Below, one piece after another: positions 35,814 through 45,108 of a stretch of DNA of 64,000 bases; the stretch's first letter is position 1, and each line of letters begins with the position of its first letter. A model generated the notes under the pieces. It saw nothing but the letters and a program-made list of their open reading frames with translations. It was not told the origin of the DNA and did no database searches. A program made the translations under genes and the position numbers. The stretch lies in the NCBI RefSeq assembly GCF_012971745.1, contig NZ_CP048834.1, positions 1,364,001 through 1,428,000 on the forward strand, in the 5' to 3' direction. Origin of the DNA: Starkeya sp. ORNL1 (GTDB lineage Bacteria > Pseudomonadota > Alphaproteobacteria > Rhizobiales > Xanthobacteraceae).

Positions 35814-36989
35814 CTAGCGCCGCCCGAACAGTCGGGCCATCCAGCCTTTCAGCATCGACCACGCCAGCGATCCGGCATCGAGGGAGCGCGCCTGCTCCGG
35901 AAGGGCAGCGCCCGATAGCGCCGCCGCGAGGTTCTCGGCGAAGCTGCGGGTGATGCGGCCGGCGAGGTCGCGGGCGATGGTGCCGCGGCTCATCTGGGCG
36001 AGCGGGCCCTTCAGCTCATAGGCGACATCGACATGCACGTCGGTCGCCGTGCCGCCCTCCACCGCATCGAGCCGATAGGTCAGCATCGCCCGTACCCGCG
36101 ACGCGCCCTTCGTGTCGACGCCCTGGCCGTTGATTGTGCCGGTTCGTGTCGCGGGATCGGCCGCGAGCAGCGCCGCGCCGCGGAACGCCGCCTGCATCGG
36201 GCCGAGCTTCACCAGCATCTCGGCCTCAAGGCTGCGTCCGTCGCTGGGCGCGACGAGCCGGGCGCCGGGCAGGCAGGCAATCACCTTGTCGGGCTGCTGG
36301 AAGAAGGCCCACACCGTCGCCGCATCGGCCGGTACCCGGAACTGTTCAACCAGTTCGACCGGATTGCGCAGCGGCTCCAGTGAAACGGCCGTCTCTTGCG
36401 GCGAGGCGGCGGGCCATGCCGGCTCCGGCGCCTTCGCGACCGATGATGGCGCGATCGGCAGGGCCAGCGGCGAGACATAGGCCGGCGCCGGCACCGTCGT
36501 GCCCCTTGTCATCACCGCCGCTTCCCCGATCCGCTCCGCCGCCACCTGCTGCACCGCTCGAATGATGCCGACATAGCCGGTGCAGCGGCAGAGATTGCCG
36601 GCGAGTTCGTGGCGGATATCGTCGGCGCACGCTCCGGGGCGGCGCAGCACGATATCGCGCGCCATGATCAGCATGCCGGGCGTACAGAAGCCGCATTGCA
36701 GGCCGTGCTCGACGCTGAACGCCTCGCGGAGCCGCGCCGTCACCGGATCGTCGGCGAGGCCTTCGATGGTGGTGATGCTCGCGCCATCGAGAGCCACCGG
36801 GAAGGCGATGCAGGAGCGCGCCGGCGCGCCGTCGATCAACACGGTGCAGGCGCCGCACACGCCGTGCTCGCAGCCGAGATGGGTGCCGGTGAGCAACATC
36901 TCCTCGCGCACGAAATCCGCCAGATGCTGGCGCGGTTCGATGTCCGCCGCGATTGGCCTGCCATTGACCTCAAGGCGCACCGGCTTCAT
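35814..36989 (-). CDS. Fusion of 2Fe-2S molybdenum hydroxylase subunit and CoxG-like SRPBCC domain
   Basis: A 391-residue fusion. Residues 1-155 are a complete CoxS-type subunit with cysteines C40, C45, C48, C60 and C99, C102, C134, C136. A linker rich in Ala and Pro (about 160-205) leads to a CoxG-like domain (about 207-355) with LVEQFRVPADAATVWAFFQQ and KLGPMQAAFRG. CoxG-type proteins anchor or help mature CO dehydrogenase-like enzymes. ATG 36989 overlaps the stop of the FAD subunit gene (ATGA). Normally these two parts are separate genes, so the fusion suggests that the electron-transfer subunit is tethered. Confidence 0.9.
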   Translation of the reverse strand: MKPVRLEVNGRPIAADIEPRQHLADFVREEMLLTGTHLGCEHGVCGACTVLIDGAPARSCIAFPVALDGASITTIEGLADDPVTARLREAFSVEHGLQCGFCTPGMLIMARDIVLRRPGACADDIRHELAGNLCRCTGYVGIIRAVQQVAAERIGEAAVMTRGTTVPAPAYVSPLALPIAPSSVAKAPEPAWPAASPQETAVSLEPLRNPVELVEQFRVPADAATVWAFFQQPDKVIACLPGARLVAPSDGRSLEAEMLVKLGPMQAAFRGAALLAADPATRTGTINGQGVDTKGASRVRAMLTYRLDAVEGGTATDVHVDVAYELKGPLAQMSRGTIARDLAGRITRSFAENLAAALSGAALPEQARSLDAGSLAWSMLKGWMARLFGRR

Positions 36990-37801
36990 GCGGGCCGCCC
37001 CCACGCGTCCATCGCTGCGATGGCCTCCCGGAACACAGCACGATGCAGGTCGAGCGTCGCCGGATCCGCGGCGAGCCCGGCCTGCGCCAGATAGGGATCG
37101 ATCAGGTCGGGGTTCGCGACGAACACATCGGCCGCCGTCAGCACGATGGGCTTGCCCTCGGTGGCGCCGATAGCGAGCCGGCAAATATTGCGCGCAGAAT
37201 CCAGCAGCACCGCGCACATCGCCTCGGCAAACTCCCCGGCCTTGCGGCAGGATTTGCGGTAGCCCCAGCGGGCGGACGTCGAGAGCCGCGGCACGAAGAC
37301 CCCGGCGATGATTTCGCCTGGCGCCAGCGCGGTCTGGAACGCGCCATGGAGAAAATCTTCGACCGCCATTTCGCGCCGCCCGCCGGGGCCGGCGAGATAC
37401 ACGTTCGCACCCATGGCGCTCAGCGTGGTCGGCCAGTCGGCCGCCGGATCAGCGTGGGCGAGGCTGCCGCCGACCGTGCCGCGATTGCGCACTGCGCGAT
37501 AGGCGATGCCCCGCGCGATGCTCGCCAGCACGCCGCCGGTCGGATCCGGCACCGCGCCGTCCTCGAATTCTGCATGGGTGATGCCGGCGCCAAAGAACAC
37601 GCCGTCGGGCCGCTCCTCCACATGGCGCAGTTCCGCCAGTCGCGCGATATCGACCAGCGCCACCGGGCGGGCAAGGCGCAGGTTCAGCATCGGGCCGAGG
37701 CTCTGGCCGCCGGCGAAGGCGCGCGCGCCCTCCCCGCCGAGCATCGCCACCGCCTGGTCGAGCCGCTCCGGCCGGTCATAGTCGAACCGCGCGGCCTTCA
37801 T
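36986..37801 (-). CDS. FAD-binding (medium) subunit of a molybdenum hydroxylase, CoxM-like
   Basis: A 271-residue subunit beginning MKAARFDYDRPERLDQAVAM. FAD motifs are FAGGQSLGPMLNLRLARP (about residues 30-47) and the VRNRGTVGGSLAHADPAAD segment (about 102-120). It is the middle gene of three overlapping genes (large, medium, small fusion) read leftwards; both junctions are four-base overlaps, so the complex is translated as a unit. It is the functional counterpart of the orphan medium subunit at 3073. Confidence 0.93.
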   Translation of the reverse strand: MKAARFDYDRPERLDQAVAMLGGEGARAFAGGQSLGPMLNLRLARPVALVDIARLAELRHVEERPDGVFFGAGITHAEFEDGAVPDPTGGVLASIARGIAYRAVRNRGTVGGSLAHADPAADWPTTLSAMGANVYLAGPGGRREMAVEDFLHGAFQTALAPGEIIAGVFVPRLSTSARWGYRKSCRKAGEFAEAMCAVLLDSARNICRLAIGATEGKPIVLTAADVFVANPDLIDPYLAQAGLAADPATLDLHRAVFREAIAAMDAWGRPA

Positions 37802-40197
37802 GACGGCAACCCCGCACGCGCGGCCTGCAGCGCCTCGCGCACCCGGCGCGGCGTCATCGGGCAGGTGCCGAGTTCCACCCCGAGATCGCCCAGCGCATCA
37901 TTGATGGCATTGCCGATCGCCGCCGGGGGCGCGATGGCGCCGCCCTCGCCTATGCCCTTCTGGCCGAATTTCGTGTTCGGCGAGGGCGTCTGCATATGGG
38001 CGATGCGCACGTCCGGCATCTCGTTGGCGCCGGGCAGCAGATAATCGGCGAAGGTCGAGGCGAGCGGCTGGCCGTTCTCGTCATAGGCCATCTCCTCATA
38101 GAGCGCGGTGCCGATACCCTGCGCGGTACCGCCATAGATCTGGCCCTCCACCACCATCGGGTTCAGCAGCACGCCGCCATCCTCGACCACGACGTAATCG
38201 AGGATCTCGACCGCGCCGGTGCCTGGCGTCACCGCCACCACGGCGGCATGGGTGGCATAGGAGAAGGTGCCGGTATCGACTACGGGCCGGTAGCCGGCGA
38301 CGAGATCTAGTCCGTCCGGGTCGACATCGGCCGGCAGGTTCTGCGGCTTGAGGTACCAGGTCGCGGCGATCTCGCTGAACGTCACCGAGCCGGCCGGTCC
38401 ATGCACTTCGCCGTCGCGGATGAACACCGCACCGGGATCGGCTTGCAGCAAGTGCGCACCGATCCGCTTCAGCCGCTCGCCGAGTTTCTCGCAGGCCGCC
38501 GCCACCGCGCCGCCCGCCATCACTGCCGAGCGAGAGCCCCAGGTGCCGGTGGAATAGGGCGTCATGGCGGTGTCGCCATGCACCACATTGACCAGTTCAG
38601 GATCGATGCCGAGTACCTCGCAGGCGATCTGCGCCAGCGTGGTCTCCATAGACTGGCCGTGGCTCTGGTTGCCGACGCGGATTTCCAGCGTGCCATCGGG
38701 GGTGAGCCGCGCGCCGCACTGCTCGAAGCCCGGGACCATGGGAATGCCCCAGCCATGATAGACCGAGGTGCCGTGCGCGCCCTGCTCGCAATAGACCGCG
38801 TAGCCGACGCCGATGCGCCGGCCATCCATTTCGCCGCCGCGCTGCCGGGCGCGGACGGCGTCGTGGTCGATCATGGCGCGGGCCCGGCGCAGGCTCTCCG
38901 GATAGTCGCCCATGTCGAAATCCTTGCCGGTGATGCTGCGGAACGGCATCTGCTCCGGCTTGACGAGATTGCGCAGCCGCACCTCGCAGGGCTCAAGCCC
39001 GGCGGCGCGGGCGACGGCGTCGACCATCAGCTCGATGGCGGTGCACACCCCGGTCCTCGCCACGCCGCGATAGGGCACGATCGGCGGCTTGTTGCTGCAC
39101 ACCGAATAGGCCTTGCAGCGATACGCACCGAAATCGTAGGGCCCCGGCAAGTTCGAGACGACCTGCGCGCCTTCCAGGCACGCCGAGAACGGATAGGCCG
39201 AATAGGCGCCGGCATCGACATGGGCTACCGCGTCGAGGCCGAGCAGCCGGCCATCGGCATCGGCCCAGGCGGTCATCTCGTAATGATGCTCGCGGCAATT
39301 GGCGGCGGCGATCAGATGCTCGCGGCGGTCCTCCAGCCATTTGATCGGCCGGTCGAGCCTGAGTGCCGCCCAGGAGCAGCACACCTCCTCCGGCTGCAAG
39401 AGCCCCTTCCAGCCGAAGCCGCCGCCGACATCCGGCGCCACGACACGGATCTTGCGCAGGTCCAGCCCCAGGCACTCGGCAAGGCCCGAGCGCACGATGT
39501 GCGGCATCTGGGTGGAGGTCCACAGCGCCAGTTGCTCGATATGGCGCTCATAGACCGCGATGCAGCCCTTGCCCTCCAGCGGCGCCATGCATTGCCGGCT
39601 GGTGCGCACCCGGCGCGTCACCTTGATCGGCGCGGCCTCAAGCTCGGCGCGCCGCGCCTCGAAATTCTTCTCGGCGGCGGAAACCAGGAACACATTCTCC
39701 GGCCAGTCCTCATGGATCAGCGCCGCACCGGGCTCGACCGCGCGCAGCATGTCCCAATTGGCGGGCAGTTCCTCGAACTCAATGGAGATCTCCTCCAGCA
39801 GGTCCTCGGCCTCGGCCCGCGTGTCGGCCAGCACCATGACGATCGGCTCGCCGGCGAAGCGCACCTTGTCGCTGGCGAGCGAGGGCTGCACCGAGACGCG
39901 GAAGCCCGGCAGGCCGGTGCGGGCGAGGATGTCCTTCACCCCGACCATGTCGGCATGGGTGAAGGCGCGGCCTTCCAGATGCTCGGGAATATGGATCGCC
40001 TTGATCCACCCGTGGGCGATCGGCGAGCGCAGGAATGCGGCCTCCAACTGGCCCGGAAATCGCATATCGCCGATGAAGCGGCCGCGGCCCTCGAGCAGGC
40101 GAGCATCCTCCTTGCGGCGGACCGAGGCGCCGACACCGCGATGGGCGCGGGGCTCACCGACTTGCTGCTCCACGGGCCTCACAAACGCCTCCGCCAA
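37798..40197 (-). CDS. Molybdopterin-binding large subunit of a molybdenum hydroxylase, CoxL/CutL-like
   Basis: The catalytic subunit, 799 residues. It has the family loop VGGGFGWKG (257-265), a substrate-site stretch PYRGVAR (375-381) in place of the AYxCSFR of true CO dehydrogenase, and the terminal active-site region GQKGIGEGGAIAPPAA with the expected glutamate. It is therefore a form-II-like hydroxylase of unknown substrate rather than CO dehydrogenase. The start is TTG 40197, or GTG 40182. It is divergent from a second large subunit gene at 40322, and its own medium and small subunits follow on the same strand. Confidence 0.92.
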   Translation of the reverse strand: MAEAFVRPVEQQVGEPRAHRGVGASVRRKEDARLLEGRGRFIGDMRFPGQLEAAFLRSPIAHGWIKAIHIPEHLEGRAFTHADMVGVKDILARTGLPGFRVSVQPSLASDKVRFAGEPIVMVLADTRAEAEDLLEEISIEFEELPANWDMLRAVEPGAALIHEDWPENVFLVSAAEKNFEARRAELEAAPIKVTRRVRTSRQCMAPLEGKGCIAVYERHIEQLALWTSTQMPHIVRSGLAECLGLDLRKIRVVAPDVGGGFGWKGLLQPEEVCCSWAALRLDRPIKWLEDRREHLIAAANCREHHYEMTAWADADGRLLGLDAVAHVDAGAYSAYPFSACLEGAQVVSNLPGPYDFGAYRCKAYSVCSNKPPIVPYRGVARTGVCTAIELMVDAVARAAGLEPCEVRLRNLVKPEQMPFRSITGKDFDMGDYPESLRRARAMIDHDAVRARQRGGEMDGRRIGVGYAVYCEQGAHGTSVYHGWGIPMVPGFEQCGARLTPDGTLEIRVGNQSHGQSMETTLAQIACEVLGIDPELVNVVHGDTAMTPYSTGTWGSRSAVMAGGAVAAACEKLGERLKRIGAHLLQADPGAVFIRDGEVHGPAGSVTFSEIAATWYLKPQNLPADVDPDGLDLVAGYRPVVDTGTFSYATHAAVVAVTPGTGAVEILDYVVVEDGGVLLNPMVVEGQIYGGTAQGIGTALYEEMAYDENGQPLASTFADYLLPGANEMPDVRIAHMQTPSPNTKFGQKGIGEGGAIAPPAAIGNAINDALGDLGVELGTCPMTPRRVREALQAARAGLPS

Positions 40198-40201
40198 CCC
40201 C

Positions 40202-40278
40202 TTGTGCGATGCACTATCTTATTCGATTATCGACGATATCAAGTGCTATGTGCTGATCTTCGCACAAATAGTATCATT
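40202..40278. promoter_or_regulatory. Divergent promoter between two large-subunit genes
   Basis: The 124-bp gap between the two large subunit genes is AT-richer than its surroundings. TTGTGCGA (40202-40209) and TCGCACAA (40260-40267) form a perfect 8-bp inverted repeat spanning the region, GCACT (40211-40215) and AGTGC (40242-40246) a second one, and the ATAGTATCATT element lies at 40268-40278. A single regulator could control both directions. Confidence 0.5.
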
Positions 40279-40321
40279 GGCAACCGGATGCCTCGTCGGC
40301 ACCCGGCGGGCGCGGGGAACG

Positions 40322-42616
40322 ATGATGAAATTCGGTGTCGGCCAGCCGTTCCGGCGCGTTGAGGATCTGCGCTTCATCACCGGCACCGGCCGCTACACTG
40401 ACGACCATCGCCACCCGGGCGAGGCCTTCGCCGTGGTGGTGCGCTCGCGTGTCGCCCACGGCGTGCTGCGCTCGGTGGACGCCGAGGCGGCGCGGCAGAT
40501 GCCGGGCGTGCTCGGCGTCTTCACCGCTGCCGATCTTGAAGCCGACGGCATCGGCACGCTGCCCATCGTCGTCGTGCTCGACCATGCCGAGGGTGGCACC
40601 ATGCCGGTGCCGCCGCGCACGCTGCTCGCCCGCGGCAAGGTGCGTTATCTCGGCGAGCCCATCGCCTTCGTGGTGGCGGAAACGCTGATCGAGGCGGTGG
40701 AAGCCGCCGAGGCGGTCGAGATCGACATCGAGGATCTGCCCGTCGCGGTCGAGCCGGCGGCGGCGCTCACGGACGGCGCACCGCTTCTCTACGACGAAGC
40801 CCCGGGCAATCTCGCGCTGCATTTCACGCTCGGCGACATCGCGGCGGCCGACGCCGCGCTCAAAGCCTCCGACCGCGTGGTCGAGATCGATCTGGTCAAT
40901 AACCGCATCGTGGTGAACTCGCTGGAGGCGCGCAACGCCATCGGCATCTTCGAGCCCGAGGCCGGCGATTTCACGCTGATCTCGGGCACGCAGGGCAGCC
41001 ACATGATCCGCGAGTGGCTGTTCGAACCGGTCTTCGCTCTGCCGCCGGAAAGGCTGCGGGTGATCACCCCCGACGTCGGCGGCGGCTTCGGCATGAAGGC
41101 GGTGCCGTACCCCGAACAGGCGCTGGTGCTCTACGCGGCCCGCAAGCTGGGGCGGCCGGTGCGCTGGCAGTCCTCGCGCTCGGACGCCTTCCTCTCCGAC
41201 ACGCAGGGCCGGGACAATCATTCGCGCGCCCGGCTTGGTCTCGATGCCGAGGGCCGCTTCACCGCGCTCAAGGTGGAGACGCTGGCGAGTTGCGGCGGTG
41301 CGCTCTCCGCCTTCGGCGTCTATTGCCCGACGCTGTCCGGCCCGCCCATGGCGCCGGGCGTCTATCGCATTCCCAAGGTCGCGACCGATGTGCGCATCGC
41401 CTTCACCAACAACGCGCCGATCGACGCCTATCGCGGCGCCGGCCGGCCGGAGGCGGCCTATCTGATCGAGCGCCTCGTCGACAAGGCGGCACGCGAGACC
41501 GGCATCGCACCGGACGCGTTACGCGCCATCAACATGATCGCGCCGGAGGAGATGCCGCATACCACCGATACCGGCGTCACCTATGATTCCGGTGACTTCG
41601 CCGCGGTAATGCGCACCGGCCTCGCGGCGGCGGACTGGCATGGCTTCGCGAACCGGCGGGAGGGCAATGACGGCCGGCTGCGCGGCATCGGCCTCGCCTA
41701 TTACATCGAGCGCACCGGCGTGCCGGGTAATGAAGGCGCGGTGGTCGAGATCGGTGCGGATGGCCGCATCGTGCTGCATGTCGGCACCCAGTCGACCGGC
41801 CAGGGCCACGAGACCACTTATGTGCAGATGCTGGCCGAGCGGCTCGATGTTCCCCCGGAATCCATCACGGTGAAGACCGGTGACACCCGCCAGCCGCTGC
41901 CCTCGGCCGGCGGCACGGTCGCCTCGCGCTCCATGGTGCATGGCGGTGGTGCGCTCAAGCTTGCCGCGGAAGCGGTGATTGCGGAGGGCCGCGCGCTCGC
42001 AGCGCAGTTGCTCGATGTGCTGCCCGAGGCGGTGGAGTTCGACAGCGGCGCCTTCCGCGCCACCGGCACCAATCGCCATGTCGGGCTGCTGGAGGTCGCG
42101 GCCTCCGCTGGCGGGCTGACCGGTGTCGGAGATTTCACGCAAGAGGACGGCACCTTCCCGAATGGCGCGCACATTTGCGAGGTGGCGGTCGATCTGGAGA
42201 CCGGGCGCATCGAGGTCGAGCGCTACACCGTGGTCGATGATTTCGGCCGGGTGCTCAATCCACTGCTGCTCGGCGGCCAGATCCATGGCGGCATCGCCCA
42301 GGGCATCGGCCAGGCCATGCTGGAGCGCACCGTCTACGACCCCGACAACGGGCAACTGCTCTCCGGCTCCTTCATGGATTACGGCCTGCCGCGCGCCGAC
42401 GACCTGCCCTTCTTCGACTTCGCGACGCAGAACGTGCCTTGCACCACCAATCCGCTCGGCATCAAGGGCGCCGGGGAAGCCGGCGCCATCGGCGCGCCGC
42501 CGGCCTTCGTCAATGCGGTGGTCGATGCGCTGGCCCATCTCGGCATCGCCCATCTCGACATGCCGCTCACGCCGTCGCGGGTGTGGGAAGCGATCGAGGC
42601 GGCGAAGCAAGGCTAG
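40322..42616 (+). CDS. Second molybdopterin-binding large subunit of a molybdenum hydroxylase
   Basis: A 764-residue catalytic subunit with DVGGGFGMKA (251-260), the classic form II motif AYRGAGR (369-375) and the active-site segment KGAGEAGAIGAPPAF near the C-terminus. It begins MMKFGVGQPFRRVEDLRFI at two adjacent ATG codons; the frame is open much further upstream but that part is antisense to the other large subunit. It stands alone on this strand without medium or small subunits, so it may use the adjacent 36-38 kb subunits or the orphan pair at 3073-4393. The substrate is unknown. Confidence 0.92.
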   Translation: MMKFGVGQPFRRVEDLRFITGTGRYTDDHRHPGEAFAVVVRSRVAHGVLRSVDAEAARQMPGVLGVFTAADLEADGIGTLPIVVVLDHAEGGTMPVPPRTLLARGKVRYLGEPIAFVVAETLIEAVEAAEAVEIDIEDLPVAVEPAAALTDGAPLLYDEAPGNLALHFTLGDIAAADAALKASDRVVEIDLVNNRIVVNSLEARNAIGIFEPEAGDFTLISGTQGSHMIREWLFEPVFALPPERLRVITPDVGGGFGMKAVPYPEQALVLYAARKLGRPVRWQSSRSDAFLSDTQGRDNHSRARLGLDAEGRFTALKVETLASCGGALSAFGVYCPTLSGPPMAPGVYRIPKVATDVRIAFTNNAPIDAYRGAGRPEAAYLIERLVDKAARETGIAPDALRAINMIAPEEMPHTTDTGVTYDSGDFAAVMRTGLAAADWHGFANRREGNDGRLRGIGLAYYIERTGVPGNEGAVVEIGADGRIVLHVGTQSTGQGHETTYVQMLAERLDVPPESITVKTGDTRQPLPSAGGTVASRSMVHGGGALKLAAEAVIAEGRALAAQLLDVLPEAVEFDSGAFRATGTNRHVGLLEVAASAGGLTGVGDFTQEDGTFPNGAHICEVAVDLETGRIEVERYTVVDDFGRVLNPLLLGGQIHGGIAQGIGQAMLERTVYDPDNGQLLSGSFMDYGLPRADDLPFFDFATQNVPCTTNPLGIKGAGEAGAIGAPPAFVNAVVDALAHLGIAHLDMPLTPSRVWEAIEAAKQG

Positions 42617-42632
42617 AGCTTTGGCTGAAATT

Positions 42633-42752
42633 CCCTCTCCCCGTTGGGGAGAGGTGGCCCGCGACGCGGGTCGGTGAGGGGAAGCACGATTGCGGAGCCG
42701 CGGAAGGCCCCCTCACCCCAACCCTCTCCCCCTCGGGGAGAGGGAGCTTCAC
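42633..42752. repeat. Family A palindromic repeat, copy 2
   Basis: CCTCTCCCC-GTT-GGGGAGAGG opens the element at 42634-42654, and CCCTCTCCCC-CTCGGGGAGAGGG closes it at 42723-42744, with GGGTGAGGGG-type and CCCGCGACGCGGG segments between. It lies between convergent genes (42616 and 42763) and can work as a two-way terminator. Confidence 0.85.
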
Positions 42753-42762
42753 TCAATCTCCG

Positions 42763-43488
42763 CTATGGCACGTCCGGCATCGTCGCGGGCAACGGCCACC
42801 AGCCGTCTTCCCTCAGCTCGAACAGCGGACAGCCATAGCCGGCGCGCACCGGCGGTGGCGGTGCCAGCGCGGCGAGCGGTGTCTGCCAGCGATTGGTCTG
42901 CTTCATCGCCACCACGATGCCGGCAACCTCGGCATCGAGGCGCCTCAGCAGCCGGCAGGCGGCGATTGTCGTGGTGCCGGTGGAGATGGCGTCGTCGACG
43001 ATGACGACGCGGCGGCCGCGGACCAGCGGCGCAAGATTGGGATCGAGGCGCAGCCGCTTACCCGCCTCCGGGCTGGTGATGGAGGAGACCGGCTCGGAAA
43101 GCGCGTCGTCGTACCAGAACTTCCGGCTATAGCCGAGCGGGGCATAACGCAGCTGCCCGAGCCGCTCGGCCACCAAAGCAGCGAAGGCAAGGCCCAGCGT
43201 CGGAAGCCCGACCACGACCTCGGCGCCAAGCCAGCGTGCCTCGTCCGCCATATGGTCGGCGAGCGCGGCCACCACCGTATGCGAAGCCTGGTTGGCGATC
43301 AGCGAAGCGACGGCGAGCCCCTTGTCCGGCAAGGCGCGCAACGGCAGCACGAGATAACGCCCGCAGGGCAGAGCCACCGGATAGCCGAAGCGATAAGGCG
43401 GCGTCGCCGAGAAACGCTCCGGCACTTCGCCGGTCAGCTCCTGCCAATAGGCGAGCGTCGGCTCGGTGAAATCGCCCCGCTCGCTCAC
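42763..43488 (-). CDS. Phosphoribosyltransferase-family protein
   Basis: A 241-residue protein with the PRPP-binding motif VVIVDDAISTGTT (about residues 161-173), typical of purine/pyrimidine phosphoribosyltransferases. The start is a GTG at 43488 that overlaps the stop of the GMC oxidoreductase gene by four bases (GTGA). The N-terminal half contains FRFGYPVALPCGRYLVLPLR-like sequence of unclear role. Its coupling to an oxidoreductase operon is unusual. It might salvage a nucleobase produced by the molybdenum hydroxylases or have an unrelated regulatory role; that is inference. Confidence 0.88.
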   Translation of the reverse strand: MSERGDFTEPTLAYWQELTGEVPERFSATPPYRFGYPVALPCGRYLVLPLRALPDKGLAVASLIANQASHTVVAALADHMADEARWLGAEVVVGLPTLGLAFAALVAERLGQLRYAPLGYSRKFWYDDALSEPVSSITSPEAGKRLRLDPNLAPLVRGRRVVIVDDAISTGTTTIAACRLLRRLDAEVAGIVVAMKQTNRWQTPLAALAPPPPVRAGYGCPLFELREDGWWPLPATMPDVP

Positions 43489-45065
43489 AGCTCTCCCTTG
43501 GCCATCTGGCCGGCGATGAAGTCGGCCTGCCGGATCGCCAGCGCGACAATGGTCAGTGTCGGGTTGCATGCGCCGCCGGTGGCGAAGCTGCTGCCATCGG
43601 CAACGAACAGGTTCCGCATCTCGTGCGCGCGGCCATTGCCGTCGAGCACGCCGTCCTCGGCGCGCGCCGCCATGCGGTTGGAGCCGAGATTGTGGCTCGC
43701 CGGATAGGCCGGCGCCTCGATGATGCGCTTCGCACCGGCCGCCTTGTGGATCGCCGTCATGGTCTTGTAGCCGTGGCTGCGCAGCCGCAGGTCGTTCGGG
43801 TGGTCGTCATAGTGGATGTTGGCGACCGGCACGCCGAAGGCATCGAGTTCATCGGTCAGCGTCACCCGGTTGCCCGGCTGCGGCATGTCCTCGCCGGACA
43901 GCAGCATGCCGGCCATATGGCTGTATTGCTCGATGACGGAGACGAAGTCGCGCCCCCACCAGCCGGGTTCGAGGAACGCCGCCGTGGTCGGCAGACCCAT
44001 CGAGTTCAGTTCGACATAATAGCCGCCGGCAAAGCCGCGCGCGGGGTCATGGCGCACGAAGTCGCGCACCAGCCCGGTCATGATCTCGCCGCGGTGCATG
44101 TTCACCGGCTTGTCGAACACCGACCACACGGTCTGGATGACATGGCGCAGATAATGCCGCCCGACATGGCCCCAGCCATTGGCGAGGCCGTTCGGAAAGC
44201 GCCCGCTTGCCGAGTGCAGCAGCAGCCGCGGGCTCTCGACGCAATTGCCGGCGAGCACCACCGCCCGCGCCTTCTGGCGCTGGCGCACGCCATTGCCATC
44301 GACATAGACCACCCCGGACGCCTTGCCCGCCGCGTCATGCTCGACCTGCACCGCGCGCGATTGTGGGCGAAGGTCGAGCTTGCCGGTCGCCAGCGCGCGA
44401 GGAATCTCGACATTCAGCGTCGACCAGCGCGAGCCGGTCTTGTCGCCGGTGATGGTGAAACCGTCCTGGATCGTCGCGGGGCGGCCGTCATAATCCACGG
44501 AATTGATGGCGTGGCGCCCGGTCGAGACATCGAAGCCGAGCCTCGATGCGCCCCAGTACATCACCTTGAAATTGTTGTTCGGCGGCAAAGGCGGCAGGCC
44601 ATTGGTGCCGGTGACCCCCATCTTGGTCTCGGCAAGGTCGTAATAGGGCTCCAGCTCTTCGAGCGTGATCGGCCAGTCGATCAGGCTGGTGCCGGGGATC
44701 TCGCCATAGACGGAGCGCGCGCGCATCTCGTCGGCGATCAGACGGTAGCAGCAGCCGGACCAGTGGGTGGTGGTGCCGCCGACCACCTGGCAATGCCAGC
44801 TCGGCGCTTCCGGATGGTCCTTGGCCACCCGCCAGCTTCCCGAGGCGGTGCGCTTGTCGAGCCAGGACAGCATCTCGTAGCCGCCCCACTCGTCATTGAC
44901 GAAATCTTCGGCAGTGAGGTGCTTGCCCGCCTCCATCAGCACCACCTCGACGCCACGCCTGGTCAATTCATGGGCAAGCGTGCCGCCGCCGGCGCCGGAG
45001 CCGATGATCACCACGACGCCGTCATCGTCGAGGTCGTAGCGCTTGGGGGTGGAAATGGCGTCCAT
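43485..45065 (-). CDS. GMC-family FAD-dependent oxidoreductase
   Basis: A 526-residue flavoprotein. The Rossmann FAD motif is VVIIGSGAGGGTLAHELTRR (about residues 18-37) ending in MEAGKHL, and the C-terminus carries the GMC active-site segment NLFVADGSSFATGGACNPTL with the conserved asparagine. No export signal at its own N-terminus. It follows the gluconate dehydrogenase subunit 3-like gene after 43 bp, as in membrane gluconate/sorbitol dehydrogenase complexes, and overlaps the phosphoribosyltransferase gene. No cytochrome c subunit is adjacent, so the electron acceptor is unclear. Confidence 0.9.
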   Translation of the reverse strand: MDAISTPKRYDLDDDGVVVIIGSGAGGGTLAHELTRRGVEVVLMEAGKHLTAEDFVNDEWGGYEMLSWLDKRTASGSWRVAKDHPEAPSWHCQVVGGTTTHWSGCCYRLIADEMRARSVYGEIPGTSLIDWPITLEELEPYYDLAETKMGVTGTNGLPPLPPNNNFKVMYWGASRLGFDVSTGRHAINSVDYDGRPATIQDGFTITGDKTGSRWSTLNVEIPRALATGKLDLRPQSRAVQVEHDAAGKASGVVYVDGNGVRQRQKARAVVLAGNCVESPRLLLHSASGRFPNGLANGWGHVGRHYLRHVIQTVWSVFDKPVNMHRGEIMTGLVRDFVRHDPARGFAGGYYVELNSMGLPTTAAFLEPGWWGRDFVSVIEQYSHMAGMLLSGEDMPQPGNRVTLTDELDAFGVPVANIHYDDHPNDLRLRSHGYKTMTAIHKAAGAKRIIEAPAYPASHNLGSNRMAARAEDGVLDGNGRAHEMRNLFVADGSSFATGGACNPTLTIVALAIRQADFIAGQMAKGEL

Positions 45066-45108
45066 GGCGAAGGTCCAGTCTGAGCGGAAAGCTGAGGCGC
45101 GAAGGGGG

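Noticed and set aside
37798..42616. True aerobic carbon monoxide dehydrogenase
   Set aside because: Neither large subunit has the AYxCSFR active-site loop of form I CO dehydrogenase; they read PYRGVAR and AYRGAGR.
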